The notes under the pieces: model-generated
What the model saw: only the letters and a program-made list of their open reading frames with translations
The model's database searches: none
Told to the model about the DNA's origin: nothing
Shown here: positions 34,566 through 43,448 of the stretch, piece by piece
How positions within the stretch are numbered: position 1 is the first letter of the stretch
Layout: every line of letters begins with the position of its first letter
Made by a program: the position numbers and the translations under genes
Source of the DNA: Sphaerolaimus hirsutus
Taxonomy: Eukaryota > Nematoda > Chromadorea > Monhysterida > Sphaerolaimidae
Assembly: GCA_964036195.1 (NCBI GenBank)
Contig: OZ038452.1
Span: 9,604,704-9,668,703, forward strand
Direction: 5' to 3'
Length of the DNA: 64,000 nucleotides

Positions 34566-35057
34566 ATGGATGAACAGCGTGTTAACCCAGCCATATTTTT
34601 TGGAGAAAAAGCAAAACATATCGCGTTTCAAAAGATAACACCGAATGCCTTCCCTCCAACATATCGGTATGATGATGTTGGGTTCCGCGTCTACTCTGTC
34701 TATGAAAATCACATACCACCCGGCTGGCGATGCTACGTAATGTTGGATGTGCGCTTTCGGACTCCGAATGGTGTATACTTGCGTGTGTCCAATCAACTGT
34801 GCCTGGCGTTGTTTTACGGCGTCGTCTCTATCAATGGTGAGCATCATGTACCTTGATATTTGATGTAACTCATAACCCCTTGCAACAACAGATTTGCTCG
34901 ATAGCACTGGGAATTGCGGCATTTTGTTGCTGAACCTGTCCCTGAAACCATTTTTCGTTTTCCGTGGAATGCACGTTGCGAACGTTGTGCTGGAAAGATT
35001 TATGGTTCCTGAAATGATTGAGTTGCCGCCGAATGCGCCATTGCGAAGCAGTCTCTA
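34566..35057 (+). pseudogene. dUTPase-like protein gene, 5' part, interrupted by LTR element
   Basis: Exon 1 is 34566-34836, followed by a 55-bp intron (GTGAGC...CAACAACAG) and exon 2 from 34892. The conceptual product has a dUTPase-fold signature: a Gly-Val-Val-Ser-Ile-Asn-Gly / DLLDSTGNCG turn corresponding to the family's conserved GVID...G motif, followed by GILLLNLS and FVFRGMHVANVVLERF, equivalent to the VLFN and GDRIAQLI region. The usual AGYDL and C-terminal Gly-rich motifs are not obvious, so catalysis is doubtful. Exon 2 is cut at 35057 by the retroelement and resumes at 52617 in frame. Without the insertion the protein would be about 291 residues. Confidence 0.65.
35054..35057. repeat. 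Target-site duplication TCTA (left)
   Basis: TCTA precedes the 5' LTR and is repeated at 52613-52616 right after the 3' LTR. Four bases fits Ty3-type integration. Confidence 0.9.
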
Positions 35058-36249
35058 TGTAGGTAGAAATATGGCTAACTAATCATGCGTAAAAACATAA
35101 CGACAATTTTGCGCAGACACTCCGACGACTCGAGAACGACCATGTGCGACCGAATGACGACCCGCGGTGCACAGGGAAGTCACAGTGAACGTGCGGTTCG
35201 CTGTGCACTGCAAATCCGCCAACGAAGCCGCAGCCCCAGGACGGTACGCCCGAATGGACACTGCTGCGGCCATGAATTTATTAATTAATTTCTTTTCCGT
35301 TAATTACGTAATTAATTCCCGTGTGATGATAATTTTTCATTTCATGTTTCGTTAATTAAGCTAATTAGGATACCCGCACTGTTAGTTAATTAAGTGACTA
35401 CTTCCGTTTTTCTTTTTAAATGCATTTCCCAACATGTACTTTCGAATGTTATAATTTTTAGGTTTTGTCAAGTTTACATTTTTGGTCAAAAGGGTGCAGT
35501 GTCTGGGAATGGGTTAGAAAGACTTTAATGTTTCTAGTTAAGCTAACAGGTGTTGACTCTGTTAAATGCTTAGACGCCCCGATAGATAACATTCAGAAAA
35601 TTCCCCGACCAAGTGCTTTTTACTTAGGACTAGGTAATGGGTGGAAAAGTGGCAAACGGCAATTATTGTCGGCATGCGACTGCAAGACACATGCAGAGCA
35701 CAGTTTATAGTGAAGAGCACAGTAGTGCCAATTAATTATTCCCATCACCCAGGGTGATTGGTGAACTCACAAGTGCTAGTGTTTTGTGGCGTGTGTTTAG
35801 TCCCAAAGTTCCAACCCTTACCCGGCAATGCAGTAACCTTGAACAAACCCCGCAAATGAGCGTTTCTTTCTGTGGCCTTGGTCGGGCGCGCTATAAAAAT
35901 ATTTTTCACCTAAAGGGGCGCAGGTTGATAACACGTGTCACACCACCTGCTCTAATTTGTACCGTAACCTCTGAATAGAACCCAGTTTATGACACTCACC
36001 TTTGAGATGAATTGCAGTTTAATTACGTCAGTGATAACCACAGTTACTTTACGCTTGATTTAAATTACGTTTGCAACCGTTCGTTTAATTAGTTATTTTT
36101 CCCGCATTGAATTAATTTACTTGTGCCTCGTACGCTATGTTTACGGTTTTCCAGTGATCATTGAATTTGCCTTATTAATTCGCTTATTACGGTTAATTGT
36201 TGTGTCTCTGATTTAGTATTCATTTCGCTTATGGTAGGTTTTTGGTGAT

Positions 36250-36346
36250 TATAAAACGCGCTGATTTTACATTTTTTCACCCACTAGAGGCTATACGACT
36301 CACTTGAGCTATTGTGAAATTGACTCTGACTATATCGCTAAATAAA
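36250..36346 (+). promoter_or_regulatory. LTR core promoter and polyadenylation signal
   Basis: TATAAAA at 36250-36256 is followed by AATAAA at 36341-36346. That spacing is typical of a short R region, with transcription starting near 36280. The pair recurs in the 3' LTR at 52129 and 52220. Another TATAAAAAT lies at 35890. Confidence 0.55.
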
Positions 36347-36491
36347 GTTCCCGTGAACCCAACTTGGTCCCCCTGAAGCATACTAACTGCTTGAATTTTA
36401 ATTTGGATTTTATTAATTTCGGCTTTTCATTAATTACGGCTTTTAACAATTAATCGAAGTAAACCGCCGGCAGCAGCTAAGAAAGAGATTG

Positions 36492-36497
36492 GTAAGT
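36492..36497 (+). promoter_or_regulatory. Candidate major splice donor GTAAGT in U5
   Basis: TTG|GTAAGT downstream of the polyadenylation signal is placed where retroviral leader donors lie. It could feed spliced mRNAs for the env-like region or the helicase ORF. Confidence 0.4.
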
Positions 36498-36735
36498 TGC
36501 CGTGTCCGTCCTCAGGAACTGTCAGGACCCCAAGGGGTACTGGCGCCGTTCCTGATTTGCGTGTAAACATCCCCGTACCATAAAACCAATTATTTATTTA
36601 ATTAAGCACGCAAGTGGAAGCGCAAAGGGACCGGAATTTGCAATTCTCTGCCGCGGCAAAATTCGACGAGTGGCGTATTTATGTGGTAAAAACGGAAAAT
36701 AGTAAAATAGATAAAAACGTAAAATATCTGACAAC

Positions 36736-36753
36736 TGGTAGCGTAGCGAGTGG
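36736..36753 (+). other. Candidate primer-binding site
   Basis: TGGTAGCGTAGCGAGTGG starts two bases after the 5' LTR and begins with the TGG expected opposite a tRNA CCA end. I could not assign the tRNA. Confidence 0.5.
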
Positions 36754-36761
36754 TTTCCTAA

Positions 36762-39700
36762 GCAAGCCATAAAGTTTTCTGTCTGGGGCGCCTGATCAAC
36801 GCCTCTACAAAAAACGGCTTCACGGATAACGAGTCACCCCAAAGGGAATTGAGATCGAGGGGGCCAGCAAGCTTACAAGGGGACACCATAGAACAAGTTT
36901 GGCACGCTGCGTTGGAGAAGCAGAAACAAGCACGAAGGCGCGCGCGACAACAGAAGGCTGGGCAAGAAGTGGACGCACAACTTGCTGCAGCTGAGAGTCA
37001 AGCAGGAGACAGTGAGTCGAACGATTCGGTTAACCCTGAAACAGAGGCGCCGGAAGCGCTAGAGGAGAGTGAAAGTCAACGCTGGTCTGGACAGACAGCT
37101 GAGGACACCCCGGTAATCAGGTTATCAACGGTTGAAGGTGCAGGGCCTGCGCCAGACAGTTTCAGTCAGTGGAAGACGCCAGCTGTACCGGCAGCGGCGC
37201 GGCAGCTAACGTCCAGCGCAGAAGCGGAAGAAGCGCCTGGGACAAGCAGACAAGCTGCAGGAAAGGAAGCAGGAAAGACAGGTAAGTGGTCTAAGCTTCG
37301 GAGGACACTGGGTTGGAGCGCGGGCAGCTCATCCATATCGCCTGGAGTGCGATCGGGTTCTGAAGTCGGTTCAGACAGATACGTTGGTGACAGCGAGCCT
37401 CTAGGGCAGCCGTCGATTCAACGTGATTACCCTGTGATTGCAGCTGAGCTTGGAGCTACTGCAGATCAATTTCCCGTGATTGAAAATACCGTAGCGGAAC
37501 TGTTGGAGACAGCGACGCAGAGTGGAGACACTTCCCCGGCGCTGCAGTTAAGCCCACCGAAGAGCACTTCGACGCCGAGAGACGTGTCAGGTAACAGTAG
37601 CCGAAATTTATCGAGCGACCAGTCGAGATCGCAGAGCGCAACTGCAAAGGCTAGACGCCAGTTAATTAAGACTGAAAATTCAAATAATCCCCCCGTGATA
37701 GTTATTAGCAGCCCCGCAAGCAGAATGACAAATAACGGCGCGAACCAGACGGCGGCTCCGGCGCTGGAAGACAGGTACGCAAAGGTCACTAATGCGGACT
37801 TAATTTACCAAGCTACCATAATGGATCTGGACCCGGTGCAAACAACGCCAACCTGTGCACAATGGACACCTAAAAAGGCATGTGCAGCTGCGAAGAAATG
37901 GGCAAACATGATGAGTCAGGCGAGACCGGTTGGTGCTTTCTCACAGAATGGTGGTGAACCAGGGGACTTGCGTATGGTGACACTAATTAAAATTGCTATG
38001 AATTTATGGGGAAGTGACCCAGCCGCCGAGGTACCTAGGGTGGAACATTTTTTGCAGGAATTCGAAGCGCACCACAGCGTACATAGGGACGATATAGTTG
38101 ACCTGACGACTGCGTACCAACAGCACAATCAAGCCGTACAAAATCAGAATGCGACGCTGGGAGGAAATTCACCGGCTAGTGGCCAGCAGCCAATAGTGCT
38201 GACCAATGGTCAAGCAGCGCCCTTACAGTCATCAACGGCCCCAGTGGCGCCCCCGTCGGCAGCCGGAACGAACCAGGTGAGAACTGTTACGCAGCGACGC
38301 GCTCGATCCCATTCGCCAGCATCCTCCAGGAGCTCGTCAGCTACATCTGAAGTGGCGCGGCCCACGGACCCGGGACAAAATTGGCAATTAGAGCAAAGTA
38401 ATGCGGCAGTCATCACAGCCCTAGCACAGCAATGTGGATATTTTCGCGGCAAGCCAAATGAGGGTTTCAGGGACTGGAGAAGGAGCTGGGACACGGTATG
38501 TGATGCGCTGCGCATAAAGTTACAGGAGCGGAAGCCGCTGGTGAAATTGTTTCTGAAGGGCAGTGCCAGAGCCATTTTCAACACGCGGTACAGAGAATTG
38601 CGCGACCTGAACTACAAGGACATGATGCAGGCACTGGAAAAGTTCTATGAAAATCCGAATGACAAACATCATGCACAGAGAGAGATTTTTGAGACGCGAC
38701 AGGGCGCAGATGAGTCGGTACTGGAATGGGCGGTACGTTTGGAAAAGTTGATAAAACGCGCCTATCCAGGCATGGGTCATGAAAAACGAGGTGACACATG
38801 CATGATAAAATTTCATGGAGGACTGAGAAATGAAATTCGGCGCAATGTACCTGTCACGGCGTCTATCACTTGGAAAGAGATGGTTGACAACGCACGCGCA
38901 CAAGAGAGCTTTCTGGAAGCAGAACAGAGCCAGAATAAGGGAGAAAAATCCAAACAGGATGTGGTTGCCAGCGCTACAGACAAGGTAATGGACAGGTTGA
39001 TGGCGCTAAACATGCCCGCCATGGCTGGACTGCCGTCCCAGGCCGACAAGACGTTAGAAACAATGGAACAAAAAATGACTGAGAGTGTTGCCAAATTCGA
39101 CTCTGTGCACCAAGAGATAGCGAAGAAATTAGCGCAGCTGGGCGCGTTGGAAGGTAAACTTTTGGGATTGAATAGGGACCCCCCTAAATTGCCCCCACGA
39201 AAATTTGACAAAGGATGTTGGGAATGCGGCTCTGAAGAGCATATCAGATATGAGTGCCCCAAACTAACCCCAGAACAAAGGGAACAGTATTTCAAAAGGA
39301 GCCGCGGCGGCGGAGCATCCAGAGGAAATGGACGTGGGCGCGGCGGAGGACAACGTGGTGGCTATCAGGGAAATAATCAAGCCCAAGCGATGCAGCCAGG
39401 TATGGTGCCCATGCAATACGCATATCCGCAGTGGCAACCAGCGCAGCCGATGCCTGTACAACCAGCGCAGACGGTACAGAGGGCTGGCGATATGAACATG
39501 CAACCGCAAATGATGGCTTACCAAACGCCGCCAGCTAACTGGATGGCTATGGGACCGGATGGGCGCATGCAACAATATAACATGCAACCGGTACAGGTAA
39601 GTAACCCACACGTAGAGTCGCTGAACCCCACGCGAGTGTCCAGTACGACTGGAATGACCATGCATGTGCGCGAAGATGATCGCTGCATGATGATACGTCC

Positions 39701-42700
39701 CGTTAATAAATTAATCCCTGTGATGCAAGGCCTGGAATTAGAGGATGAGGAACCTGACGAACTGGTCCCAGAGTCACCCGAAGAGCAGCAGCGCACTACT
39801 GGAATGCATGTGCTCGCGCAGGAGCGGGAATTCTGGATCAAACCATGGGCATACATGCGAACTGAAAAAGGTTACCTGTTTCGAACTACCTGGCTGGCCT
39901 TTCTACGCAGGATTGGAATGCATGATTTGAGAGAAACGGACTGTACGTTGTGGCCTAATTGCCCTGCAGACGACCACTCGGACACGCTGACTGAGGTGCC
40001 CTTGGATGTGCTCATGAACATCAGCCTGGACCCGTTTTTGTACGCCACGCCGGCCGCCCTGCCGCCACGTACTGGCTCCAGCAACCAGGTCGACAGGTAT
40101 ATGGGTTTTCTGTCTACTGAGGAAGGGGTGCGCCCCGCGCCGCGCGCATATTCAGAACCCCCCTACATGCCTCAGGTCGCACAGTCGCTGTTTTTCGTAT
40201 TGGCAGTTGGGTTAATTATAATGGGATTAGCCTTTTTGCCGGGCGCGGGCGCGACTACCATGCCCTCGTTTCCACTGCTCTGCAGCGACTTGACAGATCA
40301 CTACGATTTATACACGTACCCCCCTCTACCCAATTGCACGGCTATTGTTGACACTACGGCGTCATTAGAACGGCCACGAAAATTGACACTGACAATCTAC
40401 AAGCGAAATATGGTAGAATATCGTGCGGCAGCGCACAGGTGTGTGGCCTCTACCCGAACGGCAAAGACGTATCAGAACTTCTGGGGCGACGTCACGCTGG
40501 AAAAGTTTGATTCTAACCCCCGATCTGTGGGCGCCGCCGAGTGCGAAGGCATGATTAAATATCACAAGTGCAACAATGGGCCCATGACCCCTGTGAGTGA
40601 TTTGGACAACGCATGGGACACCCAGTACCCCACCAATGTTAGCTACTCAGGACATGGATTATACTGTTGCAAATGGGTGAGTGAAACGACGCCACACTGT
40701 GGGCTGTTTCGAGGGGAAGTACGAATGAGATATGGAGCCAACACCATGCAAAGCACGCTGGGTGAGGTTAGCAAGTGCAATTATGAAATGGGTGCATGCA
40801 CGCTAGAAGACGGCAGCCAATTAACATGGAAACCGAACCCGAAGGCGGAATGCCCTTATGAAAAATGGCGTGAAATGCATGGACGCATTAGACAGGACAT
40901 CTGGCTAGCTGATGATCATACACTATCACTGTCCTTCAGAGCACATGAAGAGGTTGAATCATGCGGCATTAAATTATGGAAATCGGACCAGGATATTGTA
41001 GTGGCGCCATTTGAGAAGGCAGTGATTCGAAGCGTCAGACAAAAACGAGCGCAAGGTCGACCCACGCTGGGAATAGTGAGCGCAGGCCAATTAGCAGCCA
41101 GCATGCAGGCGGTATACGAAACAGCAGAACAAACCATGCGCGCGCAGGCCGTAGCCACCTGCAAGAATGTGCAACACTTCCAAGAATTTGTGCGCCTGGC
41201 TATGAGCGAACACGCAACTACGACAGCCCGATGGTACATGAATGATAACGAAATAATTGCCAAACCCGCGCCGGACGGATTTCTGGTTCACAAATGTTTT
41301 GCGGTAAAAACATACGAGATCATGAAAGAGAAGAAGTCTCCAGAATGCTACGAAACAGTACCTGTGCAAGTTAGCGTACACGGGCAGAATGTGACGTTGC
41401 ACATGAATAGGTTGACAAACATTTTGCATTTTCAAGCGATCCCGGGCTCATGCACCAATGCGCACAATCGTGTGGTAATGTTAAATGGACAATGGTACAA
41501 ATATCTACCGGAAGTCGGCGGCCTGGAACATTTGCCTATGTATAACACCCACAGTTTTCCGCAGAAATGGCAGCAGGAAAAAGTCAGGGATGTGCATCAT
41601 CAGATTTTTGCCGCCACGACTATGTACAACTTGTCAGAATTATTGCCGACGACCACCCTGAATGACGTATGGCATGCATATTCAATCGTGCGGCAAATTA
41701 CGCAGGGGGCGGAGCCGAGAGTGGAATCACACATGCAAAGACATCGAACCTTGGCAAAATCGGTATTAGCGCTGGGATGGTGGGATTTTGACACCTGGCG
41801 CACCTGGCTACAAGTATGGATCTATCTGATATGTGCACTGGTCACCATGCAGTATTTACTAGCCGCGCTCATGGCTGCAGCGCCGGAAATGGCCGTGACT
41901 TTGGTGAACAGGGCAAAGGAAAAAATCAAAAGGCGACCAAAGACAGAAGAAAAGTCCAATATCATTGTCGAATTGGCTGAGGACCGCCCTAGCGAACAGG
42001 TAAAGGTAAGAATGGTAATTAACCCGTGCGTGGGAATGCCAAGTGGCATGCCCGCACTCACGGGCGCGCGTCGTTTTCCCGCTATACAATACAGTATCAA
42101 CAGAAAATGCGATCTGGAAGAAGAATCGGTGTGCATGATCACTTTCTCGACGGAAGAAAGAGACAACATCCATCAAGTAGCCAATCAACGTGAAGAGATT
42201 GTGCATGTGTACTACAGCCCATCCATTACCATAACCATTGATGGGAGAGAATATCGAAGATGTCTACTGGACACAGGCGCCATGCGTTCATTATGCAACA
42301 GAGACGTGCTGATGCGACACAAGGAAAAGGCTACTAAGCATGATGAAGTTTCACCTATTGGAGCCCTTAGGTGTGCAGCAGACTCGAAACTTTTGGTATT
42401 GGGACAAATGGAAGTACCGGTAACCATGGGAAACCACACCTTCGGGATTGTGTTTCAGGCAGTGAACGGATTAGCTGGTGAAATTCTAATTGGTGCAGAT
42501 GTCTTACGGCACATGGTAGTGGACCTACCTGCAAGGGAATTACGAATCCCTACGGCTAATGCGATCATTCCCTTTGATAACCCAGACCCGGAAGTGCAGC
42601 AGCGCAGAATTTACGCTATTGTGAATGAAAAAATAGAAATTCTGGCTAGACATGAAGCGCTAGTGACCGCAAAATTATCTGCCCCCATGGATGAAAGGTT

Positions 42701-43448
42701 ATTTACGGTCATGGGATTGGATACGGTAGGTGAACGCTGTGGCGTTATGGCTGCTTCAGCGGCCTATGAAACTAGTGCCCCTGTGTTTCAGGTGAGATGT
42801 GCAAATGTACGAAACCAGCCCGTAGTGCTACAGGTAGGACAGCGCATTGCAGTGGTCGAACCAGTGGACTGCGTGCTGAAGGTGAAACCTGGAGACCCTC
42901 CCGCTGAATGGGTGAAGCAGTGCTATGACAGAGATGTGTGTCGACAGGTTCAAGCGACTGAACCTCCCCCCAAAGTAGCCGAAGACAAATTAGGACCTCC
43001 ACTGCAAGTTGCATGTCCAGATGGACACGTGATGGAATTTACCGTGCCAGAAACATTGACGGACGAACGCAGAGAGGAACTGAAAAAGGTGATTTTGCAG
43101 TACAAAGAAGCTTTTGCCCGACACAAGTATGACATCGGCTACAGCGAATTAGTGGACTACCGGTTGCAATTGGTGGACAAAAAGCCAATTGCTTGCAGAA
43201 TGTACCGGTTGAGTCTGGATGATCAGCAATACTTAGAAAATCATTTGAGATGCCTCATCGAGCACGACATCGTGGAACCCAGTACGAGCCCGTATTGTGC
43301 CCCCACGCTGGTGGTATCCAAACCGGATGGATCAAAGCGGATGGTAATTGATTACAGACGCCTGAACGCTGTTTTGCACGCTCCCCAATTCCCATTACCC
43401 CGCTTAGATGAAACAGTCGAATCTTTATGTAGCTGCAAGTATTTTTAG
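36762..43448 (+). CDS. gag-pol: Gag / envelope-like / protease / RT (N-terminal) polyprotein
   Basis: One frame is open from 36762 to the stop at 43446-43448. No in-frame ATG occurs before 37725, so the first 320 or so codons need a non-AUG start, a spliced leader exon, or are not translated. Residues below count from 36849. About 510-665: retrotransposon Gag capsid-like domain. C790, C793, H798 and C803: CX2CX4HX4C zinc knuckle, followed by an RGG-rich stretch and a Gln/Met/Pro-rich stretch. About 1113-1677: envelope-like glycoprotein, listed separately. D1808 in LLDTGA: aspartic protease active site, with ILIGADVL as the usual later motif. From about 2055: RT start, including the SPYCAPTLVVSKPDGSKRMV region. 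The frame breaks at a T run (43442-43446), and RT continues one frame over. Confidence 0.9.
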   Translation, partial: ASHKVFCLGRLINASTKNGFTDNESPQRELRSRGPASLQGDTIEQVWHAALEKQKQARRRARQQKAGQEVDAQLAAAESQAGDSESNDSVNPETEAPEALEESESQRWSGQTAEDTPVIRLSTVEGAGPAPDSFSQWKTPAVPAAARQLTSSAEAEEAPGTSRQAAGKEAGKTGKWSKLRRTLGWSAGSSSISPGVRSGSEVGSDRYVGDSEPLGQPSIQRDYPVIAAELGATADQFPVIENTVAELLETATQSGDTSPALQLSPPKSTSTPRDVSGNSSRNLSSDQSRSQSATAKARRQLIKTENSNNPPVIVISSPASRMTNNGANQTAAPALEDRYAKVTNADLIYQATIMDLDPVQTTPTCAQWTPKKACAAAKKWANMMSQARPVGAFSQNGGEPGDLRMVTLIKIAMNLWGSDPAAEVPRVEHFLQEFEAHHSVHRDDIVDLTTAYQQHNQAVQNQNATLGGNSPASGQQPIVLTNGQAAPLQSSTAPVAPPSAAGTNQVRTVTQRRARSHSPASSRSSSATSEVARPTDPGQNWQLEQSNAAVITALAQQCGYFRGKPNEGFRDWRRSWDTVCDALRIKLQERKPLVKLFLKGSARAIFNTRYRELRDLNYKDMMQALEKFYENPNDKHHAQREIFETRQGADESVLEWAVRLEKLIKRAYPGMGHEKRGDTCMIKFHGGLRNEIRRNVPVTASITWKEMVDNARAQESFLEAEQSQNKGEKSKQDVVASATDKVMDRLMALNMPAMAGLPSQADKTLETMEQKMTESVAKFDSVHQEIAKKLAQLGALEGKLLGLNRDPPKLPPRKFDKGCWECGSEEHIRYECPKLTPEQREQYFKRSRGGGASRGNGRGRGGGQRGGYQGNNQAQAMQPGMVPMQYAYPQWQPAQPMPVQPAQTVQRAGDMNMQPQMMAYQTPPANWMAMGPDGRMQQYNMQPVQVSNPHVESLNPTRVSSTTGMTMHVREDDRCMMIRPVNKLIPVMQGLELEDEEPDELVPESPEEQQRTTGMHVLAQEREFWIKPWAYMRTEKGYLFRTTWLAFLRRIGMHDLRETDCTLWPNCPADDHSDTLTEVPLDVLMNISLDPFLYATPAALPPRTGSSNQVDRYMGFLSTEEGVRPAPRAYSEPPYMPQVAQSLFFVLAVGLIIMGLAFLPGAGATTMPSFPLLCSDLTDHYDLYTYPPLPNCTAIVDTTASLERPRKLTLTIYKRNMVEYRAAAHRCVASTRTAKTYQNFWGDVTLEKFDSNPRSVGAAECEGMIKYHKCNNGPMTPVSDLDNAWDTQYPTNVSYSGHGLYCCKWVSETTPHCGLFRGEVRMRYGANTMQSTLGEVSKCNYEMGACTLEDGSQLTWKPNPKAECPYEKWREMHGRIRQDIWLADDHTLSLSFRAHEEVESCGIKLWKSDQDIVVAPFEKAVIRSVRQKRAQGRPTLGIVSAGQLAASMQAVYETAEQTMRAQAVATCKNVQHFQEFVRLAMSEHATTTARWYMNDNEIIAKPAPDGFLVHKCFAVKTYEIMKEKKSPECYETVPVQVSVHGQNVTLHMNRLTNILHFQAIPGSCTNAHNRVVMLNGQWYKYLPEVGGLEHLPMYNTHSFPQKWQQEKVRDVHHQIFAATTMYNLSELLPTTTLNDVWHAYSIVRQITQGAEPRVESHMQRHRTLAKSVLALGWWDFDTWRTWLQVWIYLICALVTMQYLLAALMAAAPEMAVTLVNRAKEKIKRRPKTEEKSNIIVELAEDRPSEQVKVRMVINPCVGMPSGMPALTGARRFPAIQYSINRKCDLEEESVCMITFSTEERDNIHQVANQREEIVHVYYSPSITITIDGREYRRCLLDTGAMRSLCNRDVLMRHKEKATKHDEVSPIGALRCAADSKLLVLGQMEVPVTMGNHTFGIVFQAVNGLAGEILIGADVLRHMVVDLPARELRIPTANAIIPFDNPDPEVQQRRIYAIVNEKIEILARHEALVTAKLSAPMDERLFTVMGLDTVGERCGVMAASAAYETSAPVFQVRCANVRNQPVVLQVGQRIAVVEPVDCVLKVKPGDPPAEWVKQCYDRDVCRQVQATEPPPKVAEDKLGPPLQVACPDGHVMEFTVPETLTDERREELKKVILQYKEAFARHKYDIGYSELVDYRLQLVDKKPIACRMYRLSLDDQQYLENHLRCLIEHDIVEPSTSPYCAPTLVVSKPDGSKRMVIDYRRLNAVLHAPQFPLPRLDETVESLCSCKYF
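39594..39602 (+). promoter_or_regulatory. Perfect internal splice donor CAG|GTAAGT
   Basis: CAGGTAAGT lies between codons at the end of the Gag Gln-rich tail, just before the linker to the envelope-like region. It is a full match to the U1 consensus. It might truncate Gag or produce spliced messages. No experimental support. Confidence 0.35.
40185..41880 (+). other. Envelope-like glycoprotein region between Gag and protease
   Basis: In the same frame as Gag. A 22-residue hydrophobic segment (about residues 1113-1134, SLFFVLAVGLIIMG) is followed by an ectodomain of about 520 residues with 16 cysteines and at least four N-glycosylation sequons (NCT, NVS, NVT, NLS). A basic RQKR near residue 1397 could be a furin-type cleavage site. 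A second hydrophobic stretch (about 1653-1677, WIYLICALVTMQYLLAAL) precedes a basic Lys/Arg-rich tail. This is the layout of a class I or III viral fusion glycoprotein. The late ectodomain, with a Cys-Tyr...Val-Pro-Val start and a Trp-Tyr before a Pro, reminds me of glycoproteins of negative-strand-virus type, but that is only an impression. The strict membrane layout is seen; the fusion role is inferred. Confidence 0.7.

Larger units (their letters stand above)
35058..36733 (+). repeat. 5' LTR (1676 bp)
   Basis: It begins TGTAGGTAGA and ends ATCTGACA, so has TG...CA ends. It matches 50937-52612. Differences noticed are 35097 (A versus G), 35224 (G versus A) and 35376 (G versus A). It is unusually AT-rich with many TTAATTAA-like words. 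Small ORFs inside appear in both LTRs but look non-coding. Confidence 0.95.

Noticed and set aside
35465..35710. 81-codon ORF in the LTR (also 51344-51589)
   Set aside because: Conserved only because the two LTRs are identical; no domain, no start context.
39597..42103. Intron that removes the envelope-like region and joins Gag to protease
   Set aside because: The donor is perfect, but the acceptors examined (ending at 42094 and 42103) give a length not divisible by three, so the frame would not be kept.
38210..42439. Minus-strand ORFs over gag-pol
   Set aside because: Shadow frames of the long plus-strand coding region.
43442..43446. Programmed frameshift signal within RT
   Set aside because: It lies inside a conserved RT block, far from a gag-pol boundary, and no slippery heptamer plus structure was recognised; a run-length error or mutation is simpler.
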